Position numbers and translations under genes: made by a program. Shown piece after piece: positions 53,378 through 59,991 of a stretch of 64,000 bases of DNA; the stretch's first letter is position 1, and each line of letters begins with the position of its first letter. Origin of the DNA: Streptomyces sp. NBC_01775 (GTDB lineage: Bacteria > Actinomycetota > Actinomycetes > Streptomycetales > Streptomycetaceae); NCBI RefSeq assembly GCF_035917675.1, contig NZ_CP109104.1:6138001-6202000 (forward strand). Direction: 5' to 3'. Below the pieces are notes generated by a model, which saw only the letters and a program-made list of their open reading frames with translations, was not told the DNA's origin and did no database searches.

Positions 53378-53977
53378 ATGAACGAGACGGAAGTGACGGT
53401 CAGCGGGAATGTGGCGACGCAGGTCGACCACTGGACCTCGCCCTCGGGCGTACCCGTCGCCAGATTCCGGCTCGCCAGCACGGTGCGGCGTTTCGACAAG
53501 CGGAAGGGAAGCTGGTCCGACGCCTTCACCAGCTTCTACACGGTCTGGGCATGGCGTTCGCTCGCCACGAATGTGGCCTCGTCGGTGGCGCGGGGCGAGC
53601 CGGTCATCGTGCGCGGCCAGTTGAGGATCATGGAGGACGAGCGCGAGGGGCGGCGCTATCTCAACGCGGACCTGTTGGCTTCGACGGTCGGGCACGATCT
53701 CTCGCGCGGTACCGCGGCGTTCGTACGGGTGTCACGTGCGAACCCCGAGCTGACCAGACTGCCCGCTTCCGCCTGGTCGGTGGGTGGTTCGGCGGGTGGG
53801 CCGGGTGAGGGACCGGCACTCGGAGAGGCGGACGGACCAGGAGACCCCGGGCCGCCGGGCGAGGCTTTCGAGCGTCCGGAGACCGTCACCGCGGGAGCCC
53901 CACGGGCGGCCTCCCGAGCGGTCGGAGAGGATCGCGGAGGAGGGGAGGGGAAGGATGGCGCCGGCGAAGCGGAATGA
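53378..53977 (+). CDS. Single-stranded DNA-binding protein paralog
   Basis: This 199-residue protein has an OB-fold domain (residues 1-115; TEVTVSGNVATQVDHWTSPS then FRLASTVRRFDKRKGSWSDA and SVARGEPVIVRGQLRIME), as in SSB. The C-terminal tail is acidic and Gly/Pro-rich and lacks the DDDIPF-type end that recruits partners. It is therefore a non-essential paralog, perhaps for natural DNA uptake or septum-linked chromosome handling. ATG 53378 follows AGGGGGTGG. It may be read with the GTPase genes, 112 bp upstream. Confidence 0.85.
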   Translation: MNETEVTVSGNVATQVDHWTSPSGVPVARFRLASTVRRFDKRKGSWSDAFTSFYTVWAWRSLATNVASSVARGEPVIVRGQLRIMEDEREGRRYLNADLLASTVGHDLSRGTAAFVRVSRANPELTRLPASAWSVGGSAGGPGEGPALGEADGPGDPGPPGEAFERPETVTAGAPRAASRAVGEDRGGGEGKDGAGEAE

Positions 53978-54187
53978 GATGTTCCAGGTCAGCGGGCCAC
54001 GCCGTGATCGTCCCGGTCCGCCGGATTCGGCGATAACGATTCCGAGTCGGAATGGGTGACGGATGGGATTCCTGGGGATCGGGTTACCTCCGCTCTCTAC
54101 TATCCGTACGCGTACTGACCGGGGGGTTAGAGCTTTGCGGCAGATCAGCGGCCACGTGCGGGTCGTGTCTGCCAAGAAGGGAAGACC

Positions 54188-55690
54188 ATGACTTCTGTAC
54201 GCGGGCGGACGACCAGCCGCCTCGCCCTCATCACCGCTGCCACGGGACTGTGCGTGGCGGGGATGGCGGCGGTCGCGGCCCCGGCGGTCGCGGGAAGCGG
54301 TGCCGGGGCTGACGTGCCCGAGCAGCGCAACGGCGCGATAGCCACGCTGAACGGGCTCCAGGACGCCGACGAGGCCGAGGTCCGCGTAGGGGACGAGACG
54401 CAGAAGGTCAGCGCCGGGCTCTTCGAGATGGCCGTCGACGGCGGCGGCACCCTCCAGACCTACGGGGTCGACGCCCTCAACCCCATACAGGAGCAGTCGC
54501 ATTACGCGGAAGGGGCATGGAAGTCCTCCTCCCTGTACGGCAATCGCAACGCCGGCAAGATCCGCTGGGTCCTTGAGCACTCCTACCCGCGCATGAACGA
54601 CCTCCAGGCGCTGGCGAAAGCGGCGCACGTCAAGCGGCTCACCCCGGAGACCGCGGCGGCCGGCACACAGGTGGCGATCTGGCGGTTCGCCGAGAACGGC
54701 GCGCACGGCGCGGCGGGCGCCCGGCCCGCGGGCGGGGCCGAGCGGCCGGGACGCGGCGCGTCAGGCAAGGGGCAGGCAGTCGAGCGGCCCGTGATCCATG
54801 CTTCCGACCCGTCGGCCGAGAAGCTTGCGAAGCACCTGGTGAAGGCCGCCCGTCAGATGTCCGAGCCGAAGGCCTCACTCGCCCTCGACCCGGCCGAGGT
54901 CTCCGGCAGGAACGGCGAACGGCCCGGTCCGGTGACCGTGCGGACCAACGCTCCGACCATCAGCGTGGCGCCTCAGCCGAGGGCGGCCTCCCAAGGGGTG
55001 CGGGTCGTCAACGAGAAGGGGAAGCTGGTCGACTCCGCCGTCAGCGGGACGAAGCTGTACTTCGACGTGCCGGCGGTCGCCGACCCGGGGACGGCCGGGC
55101 TGACCGTGCAGGCCGCCACCAAGATCCCGGTCGGCCGGGTCTTCACCGGCACGGGGGAGAAGGGCCGGGGCCAGACGCAGATCCTGGCCGGTTCGAGCCA
55201 GTCCACGGTCTCCGCGACCGCCACGGTCAACTGGGCCAAGGGCGGGCCGGTGCCGGCGGCGATCGCGGAGGAGAACTGCGCCAAAGGCGGAGTGGACATA
55301 GCCGTCTCCAACGGAGGGGACGCCACCTTCGCGATGAAGGTGGGGGGCCAGAGCGAAGACATAGAGATGGGGAAGCACGGGACGCTCACCGTGCCGGTGA
55401 AGGAGGACCAGCCCTACCGGATACCGCTGCGGGGACCGAACGGGTACAAGAAGACGTTCAGCGGGGTCCTCGACTGCGCCACCTCCGCCGCGATGGGCGG
55501 GCCCAGCCAGCAGAGCGCGCCGGCGACGATCGAGCGGCCCGCCACCGTCGGAGGCGGAGGCGCCGTGCCGGAGGACAGCGGTGACCTCGCCGAGACGGGT
55601 GGGGGAGACAGCTGGCTGATCGCGGTGGTCGCCGCCGGCTTCCTGATCGCCGGAGCGCTCACGATGGTCGTCGTCCGCCGCCGGGCCTGA
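54188..55690 (+). CDS. TQXA-domain surface protein with LAETG sorting signal, thioester Cys missing
   Basis: This 500-residue cell-wall protein has a signal peptide (residues 1-36). The TQXA thioester-domain region includes AAAGTQVAIWRFAENG with the conserved Gln. The matching Cys site, usually YCVD, reads TYGVDALNPIQEQ, so the Cys is Gly and a thioester cannot form. A variable Ala/Pro region and an immunoglobulin-like repeat follow. The C-terminus is LAETGGGDSWLIAVVAAGFL plus RRRA, a class E sortase signal. ATG 54188 follows AAGGGAAG. Homologs bind surface ligands covalently; this one would bind non-covalently. Confidence 0.85.
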   Translation: MTSVRGRTTSRLALITAATGLCVAGMAAVAAPAVAGSGAGADVPEQRNGAIATLNGLQDADEAEVRVGDETQKVSAGLFEMAVDGGGTLQTYGVDALNPIQEQSHYAEGAWKSSSLYGNRNAGKIRWVLEHSYPRMNDLQALAKAAHVKRLTPETAAAGTQVAIWRFAENGAHGAAGARPAGGAERPGRGASGKGQAVERPVIHASDPSAEKLAKHLVKAARQMSEPKASLALDPAEVSGRNGERPGPVTVRTNAPTISVAPQPRAASQGVRVVNEKGKLVDSAVSGTKLYFDVPAVADPGTAGLTVQAATKIPVGRVFTGTGEKGRGQTQILAGSSQSTVSATATVNWAKGGPVPAAIAEENCAKGGVDIAVSNGGDATFAMKVGGQSEDIEMGKHGTLTVPVKEDQPYRIPLRGPNGYKKTFSGVLDCATSAAMGGPSQQSAPATIERPATVGGGGAVPEDSGDLAETGGGDSWLIAVVAAGFLIAGALTMVVVRRRA

Positions 55691-56018
55691 CCCCGGCCCC
55701 GGCCTGGTCCCGCCCCTTCCGGAGCGTCCCTGCCCGATCACCTGTCCCGGCCGGTCGGGGCCGGAGGGCGGCCGGTCCGGGTCCATTTTCCGGCCGGTCC
55801 GGGGCTCCGCGGGCGGCCGTCCTCGGGTGGGCGCGGGGGATCCCGTTTCCGGAGCGGGCGGGGGGTGCGGCAAGATGGGGTGCGTATGCCCTTACGCGGC
55901 ACGGCCGTACCTCGACCCGCGCGGCACTGCCGCCTCTTCGACCTCGCGGCGCTGCCGCACGACGACCAGGCGCGGCCTGGCCCCGTATGAATACCTACAG
56001 ATTGCCGGACGGTTCCTC
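55691..56018. other. Intergenic region before ettA
   Basis: No gene is seen; the longer plus-strand frame from 55827 joins ettA but has no homology. GC-rich runs include CCGGCCGGTC at 55747 and two nearby GGCCGGTCCGGG boxes (about 55769 and 55793) that could fold into hairpins and act as the TQXA terminator. The ettA promoter should be near the end. Confidence 0.4.
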
Positions 56019-57683
56019 TTGGCTGAGTACATCTACACCCTGCGCAAGGCGCGCAAGGCGCACGGCGACAAGGTGATCCTCGACGACGTCACCCTGAGCT
56101 TCCTGCCCGGCGCCAAGATCGGTGTCGTCGGTCCCAACGGCGCGGGTAAGTCCACCGTGCTCAAGATCATGGCCGGGCTGGAGCAGCCTTCCAACGGTGA
56201 CGCGCTGCTCGCACCCGGCTACAGCGTGGGCATCCTGCTTCAGGAGCCGCCGCTGGACGAGTCCAAGACCGTGCTGGAGAACGTCCAGGACGGCGTGGCC
56301 GAGACCAAGCAGCAGCTCGACCGGTTCAACGAGATCGCCGAGCAGATGGCGACCGAGTACACCGACGAGCTGATGGAGGAGATGGGCAAGCTTCAGGAGA
56401 AGCTCGACCACTCCAACGCCTGGGACCTGGACGCGCAGCTCGAACAGGCCATGGACGCGCTGGGCTGCCCGCCCGGAGACTGGCCCGTGACCACCCTGTC
56501 CGGCGGTGAGAAGCGCCGGGTCGCGCTGTGCAAGCTGCTGCTGGAGCAGCCCGACCTCCTGCTGCTGGACGAGCCCACCAACCACCTGGACGCCGAGTCC
56601 GTGCAGTGGCTGGAGCAGCACCTGGCGAAGTACCCGGGCACCGTCGTCGCCATCACCCACGACAGGTACTTCCTGGACAACGTCGCCGGCTGGATCATGG
56701 AGCTGGACCGTGGCCGCGCCATCGGCTACGAGGGCAACTACTCCACCTACCTGGAGAAGAAGCAGTCCCGGCTCAAGGTCGAGGGCCAGAAGGACGCCAA
56801 GCGGCAAAAGCGCCTCAAGGAGGAGCTGGACTGGGTCCGCTCCAACGCCAAGGGGCGGCAGGCCAAGTCCCGGGCGCGGCTGACCCGTTACGAGGAGATG
56901 GCGGCCGAGGCGGAGAAGACGCGCAAGCTGGACTTCGAGGAGATCCAGATCCCCCCGGGGCCGAGGCTGGGCAACGTCGTCGTCGAGGTCGAGAACCTCA
57001 ACAAGGGGTTCGGCGACAAGGTCCTCATCGACGACCTCTCCTTCACGCTGCCGCGCAACGGCATCGTGGGCGTGATCGGCCCCAACGGCGCGGGCAAGAC
57101 CACGCTGTTCAAGATGCTCCAGGGCCTGGAGGAGCCGGACGCCGGCTCGATCAAGGTCGGCGACACGGTCAAGATCTCCTACGTCGACCAGAGCCGCGAG
57201 AACATCGACCCCAAGAAGACCCTGTGGGCCGTGGTTTCCGACGAGCTGGACTACATCAACGTCGGCCAGGTCGAGATGCCCTCGCGGGCCTACGTCAGCG
57301 CGTTCGGTTTCAAGGGCCCCGACCAGCAGAAGCCCGCCGGGGTCCTCTCCGGCGGTGAGCGCAACCGCCTCAACCTCGCGCTCACCCTCAAGCAGGGCGG
57401 CAACCTGCTGCTTCTCGACGAGCCGACCAACGACCTGGACGTGGAGACGCTCTCCTCGCTGGAGAACGCGCTGCTGGACTTCCCCGGCTGCGCCGTGGTC
57501 GTCTCCCACGACCGCTGGTTCCTCGACCGCGTGGCCACGCACATTCTGGCCTACGAGGGCGAGAGCAAGTGGTTCTGGTTCGAGGGCAACTTCGAGTCGT
57601 ATGAGAAGAACAAGATCGAGCGGCTGGGCCCGGACGCCGCGCGCCCGCACCGCGCGACCTACAAGAAGCTCACCCGGAGCTGA
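56019..57683 (+). CDS. ettA: EttA, ABC-F translation throttle
   Basis: This 554-residue ABC-F protein binds the ribosome E site and controls the first elongation step according to ATP/ADP. It starts at TTG 56019 (AEYIYTLRKARKAHGDKVIL, as in EttA). There are two nucleotide-binding domains: Walker A GPNGAGKST and GPNGAGKTT; signatures LSGGEKRR and LSGGERNR; Walker B LLLLDEPTNHLD and LLLLDEPTNDLD. The inter-domain linker (P-site tRNA interaction motif) is present (KDAKRQKRLKEELDWVRSNA). There is no membrane part. The upstream frame to 55827 is unneeded. Confidence 0.95.
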   Translation: MAEYIYTLRKARKAHGDKVILDDVTLSFLPGAKIGVVGPNGAGKSTVLKIMAGLEQPSNGDALLAPGYSVGILLQEPPLDESKTVLENVQDGVAETKQQLDRFNEIAEQMATEYTDELMEEMGKLQEKLDHSNAWDLDAQLEQAMDALGCPPGDWPVTTLSGGEKRRVALCKLLLEQPDLLLLDEPTNHLDAESVQWLEQHLAKYPGTVVAITHDRYFLDNVAGWIMELDRGRAIGYEGNYSTYLEKKQSRLKVEGQKDAKRQKRLKEELDWVRSNAKGRQAKSRARLTRYEEMAAEAEKTRKLDFEEIQIPPGPRLGNVVVEVENLNKGFGDKVLIDDLSFTLPRNGIVGVIGPNGAGKTTLFKMLQGLEEPDAGSIKVGDTVKISYVDQSRENIDPKKTLWAVVSDELDYINVGQVEMPSRAYVSAFGFKGPDQQKPAGVLSGGERNRLNLALTLKQGGNLLLLDEPTNDLDVETLSSLENALLDFPGCAVVVSHDRWFLDRVATHILAYEGESKWFWFEGNFESYEKNKIERLGPDAARPHRATYKKLTRS

Positions 57684-57687
57684 GCGC

Positions 57688-58113
57688 GTGCGGCACAGCT
57701 ATCAGTGCCCCCTGCGCTGGTCGGACATGGATGCCTTCGGGCATGTCAACAACGTCGTCTACCTCCGCTATCTGGAGGAGGCGCGTATCGACCTCATGAG
57801 CCGGCCGGCGCGGGAGGCCGATCCCGCGAGCTTCAAGAGCGGCACAGTCGTGGCGCGGCACGAGATCGACTACCTGCGCCCGCTGGTGCACCAGCACGAT
57901 CCGGTGACCGTGGAGCTGTGGGTGACGAAGCTCAACGCGGCCTCGATCACGTTCTCTTACGAGATCAAGGACGCCGAGCCGGGCGCGAGGCCGTATGTGC
58001 GGGCGAAGACCGTTGTTGTGCCGTACAACCTGAAGGAGGGCCACCCCCGGCGGCTGTCGCCGGCGGAGCGCTCCTTCCTGGAGGACTACTTCGATGACAG
58101 CCACCGTGGCTGA
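57688..58113 (+). CDS. 4HBT hotdog thioesterase (YbgC-like)
   Basis: This 141-residue acyl-CoA thioesterase starts at GTG 57688, 4 bp after the ettA stop, so the two are co-transcribed. The family motif RWSDMDAFGHVNNVVYLRYL holds the catalytic Asp and the HVNN signature. The last 20 bases overlap the next gene. It probably hydrolyses a short or medium acyl-CoA; the target is not known. Confidence 0.9.
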   Translation: MRHSYQCPLRWSDMDAFGHVNNVVYLRYLEEARIDLMSRPAREADPASFKSGTVVARHEIDYLRPLVHQHDPVTVELWVTKLNAASITFSYEIKDAEPGARPYVRAKTVVVPYNLKEGHPRRLSPAERSFLEDYFDDSHRG

Positions 58114-58765
58114 CCGGCTCGTCTTCGCCGACCCCGGGGAGGCGGCGGGGCTCGCCGCCTTCCTGGGGCGGCTGGTGCGCTGGGAGAAGAACGCGGCCGT
58201 GCGCATCCAGGCGGGCGGGGGCGTGGCGGCGGTGTTCGCCAAGCCCGCGCGCTTCGAGGTGCTGGCCGTGCGTATCGGCCGGCTGCTGGAGCCGGTGGAG
58301 CTGGATGTCACCGTCTCGGCGGGCGAGTTGCTGGAGCGGGTCGAGGAGGAGCGCGAGTCCGTCGGCGTTCCCAAGGCCGTGACGGGGCCCTCCTGGGCGG
58401 GGGTGTTGCCGCCGCGCGGCGGCTGGCAGGAGTTCGCCAGGGTGCCGGTGGACGCGGTGGGCTCGGTGGCCGCCGCCGCCGTCGGTGAGTTCCGCGAGCG
58501 CGCGGAGAAGCTGCCCGCCGAGCGGCGCGGACGGGAGGCGCTGGACGGGCTCGCGGAGGAGATCTGGTCCCGGCCACTGGGGGACACCGGGCTGCCGCTG
58601 CGTGCCGCGCACGCGGCACACGCGCTCGGGTTCCTGCGTGGCAAGGAGCCGGTGAGCCTGCTGGAGTCGGGCGCGTGGCTGCGGCTGCGTACGCCCTACG
58701 GCTCCGTGGTGGTGCGACGACGCGGCCCTGCGGCGGCGGGCGGGCTGAGCGTCACGCCCGTCTGA
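58094..58765 (+). CDS. Conserved hypothetical protein overlapping the thioesterase gene
   Basis: This 223-residue soluble protein starts at ATG 58094 inside the thioesterase gene (20-nt overlap, other frame). It begins MTATVADRLVFADPGEAAGL then FLGRLVRWEKNAAVRIQAGG. It is Ala/Gly/Leu-rich with no membrane helices. Coupling with ettA and the thioesterase is suggested by the spacing. I recognise it as a recurrent actinobacterial unknown but can give no function. Confidence 0.75.
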   Translation: MTATVADRLVFADPGEAAGLAAFLGRLVRWEKNAAVRIQAGGGVAAVFAKPARFEVLAVRIGRLLEPVELDVTVSAGELLERVEEERESVGVPKAVTGPSWAGVLPPRGGWQEFARVPVDAVGSVAAAAVGEFRERAEKLPAERRGREALDGLAEEIWSRPLGDTGLPLRAAHAAHALGFLRGKEPVSLLESGAWLRLRTPYGSVVVRRRGPAAAGGLSVTPV

Positions 58766-58835
58766 CGGGGCGGCGCGGCGGCCGGACGGGGCCCCGCCCG
58801 CTGATGCGCCTCAGTTGCTGCGTCTCAGCCAATGG

Positions 58836-58905
58836 GGCCTCAACCAGCGGCGCCTCAACCAGTGGGCCTCAGCCGGGCCTCAACCAGCGGGCCTCAGCCG
58901 GTGGG
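58836..58905. repeat. Short tandem repeats of GCCTCAACCAGCGG / GCCTCAGCCGG
   Basis: Several direct copies of GCCTCAACCAG(C/T)GG and GCCTCAGCCGG occur head to tail between the hypothetical gene (stop 58765) and the end of the ABC ATPase gene (stop 58894), and extend slightly into its 3' end. They are non-coding in the plus frame and probably arose by slippage. Confidence 0.7.
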
Positions 58906-59991
58906 GCCGGGGTCTTCCTCCGGCGCCTCGGCGTCCCCCGTGCCCGTCTCGGCCTGGGCGGCGTCGTCGCCCGGCCGTACCTCTATGTGGTCGGGGCGCA
59001 GCTCCAGCAGGACGCGGTCGCGGATGGCGAGGGGCTCGGTGAACTCCGGCGGCAGCTGGAGGCGTCCTGAGCGGTCGATCGTGGTGTATTCACGGCTGGT
59101 CATGGATCCGCCGTCCTCCGTCCCCGGTTCGGGGCCGCGCAGCGTCTCCGTGCTGGTGCGGCCGTCGCGGATGGAGACCGTGCGGCTGACCTGGGTGGAG
59201 ACTCCGTCGTCGTGGGTGACGACCAGGATGGTGGTGCCCAGCTCGGAGTTGGCCCGGCGCAGCGCCGCGAAGACCTCTTCGGCCGTGGCGGTGTCCAGCT
59301 CCCCCGTGGGCTCGTCGGCGAGGATCACCGAAGGGCTGTTGGCGAGCGCGACGGCTATGGCCACTCGCTGCTGTTCTCCGCCCGACAGCTGCGCGGGGCG
59401 TCGGTCATGGCTGTCGGCCATGCCGAGCAGGTCGAGGAGTTCCAGCGCCCGCCGGGTCTTCGCCCTGCCTCCGCGCGGCCCGCTCCGGCCGCCCCGTAGC
59501 TTCATGGGCAGCGCCACATTCTGCGCCGCCGTCAGATAGGGCAGCAGATTGCGCGAGGTGCGCTGCCAGATGAAGCCGACGGTCTCCCTGCGGTAGCGCA
59601 GCCGGGACGCGGCGTTCATCGTCAGCAGGTCGTAGCCGGCGACGGTCGCGCTGCCCGCCGAGGGGGTGTCCAGGCCCGCGAGGATGTTCAGCAAGGTGGA
59701 CTTCCCGCTGCCGGAAGCGCCGACGATCGCCGTCAGTTCGCCCTCGCGCACCAGCAGATCGAGCCCCTGGAGCGCCTGCACCTCGACCCCGTCGGTGCTG
59801 AAGATCCGCACCAGCCGGTCGCAGACGATCAGCGCGTCGTCGCCGTAGGGACGCTCGCGCGCGGAGGCGCTCGCGCGGCGCTCCAGGTCGGTGAGGCTCG
59901 GGCCGCGCGCAGCCGCGCCCCCGCCGGCGCTCCTGGTGCTGCTGGATCCGGCCGCCTGAGAGCGTGCCGCTGTCCGGGTTTCGGTCGTCAT
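58894..59991 (-). CDS. MacB-type ABC transporter ATPase with C-terminal AbrB-like domain
   Basis: This 365-residue ATPase starts at ATG 59991, overlapping the upstream permease stop (ATGA). A disordered Ala/Ser-rich head (residues 1-45) precedes the ABC domain: Walker A VGASGSGKSTLLN, signature LSGGEQQRVA, Walker B VILADEPTGELD and switch His VVTHDDG, of the LolD/MacB group. The last 70 residues form an AbrB/SpoVT-like segment (SREYTTIDRSGRLQLPPEFT then VLLELRPDHIEVRPG), fused at the end. It powers the two FtsX-like permeases upstream and likely exports a compound or works on envelope substrates. Confidence 0.88.
   Translation of the reverse strand: MTTETRTAARSQAAGSSSTRSAGGGAAARGPSLTDLERRASASARERPYGDDALIVCDRLVRIFSTDGVEVQALQGLDLLVREGELTAIVGASGSGKSTLLNILAGLDTPSAGSATVAGYDLLTMNAASRLRYRRETVGFIWQRTSRNLLPYLTAAQNVALPMKLRGGRSGPRGGRAKTRRALELLDLLGMADSHDRRPAQLSGGEQQRVAIAVALANSPSVILADEPTGELDTATAEEVFAALRRANSELGTTILVVTHDDGVSTQVSRTVSIRDGRTSTETLRGPEPGTEDGGSMTSREYTTIDRSGRLQLPPEFTEPLAIRDRVLLELRPDHIEVRPGDDAAQAETGTGDAEAPEEDPGPTG

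Noticed and set aside
55827..56018. Extra N-terminal part of EttA from the 55827 start
   Set aside because: No homology in the extension; family proteins begin at AEYIYT, which matches TTG 56019.
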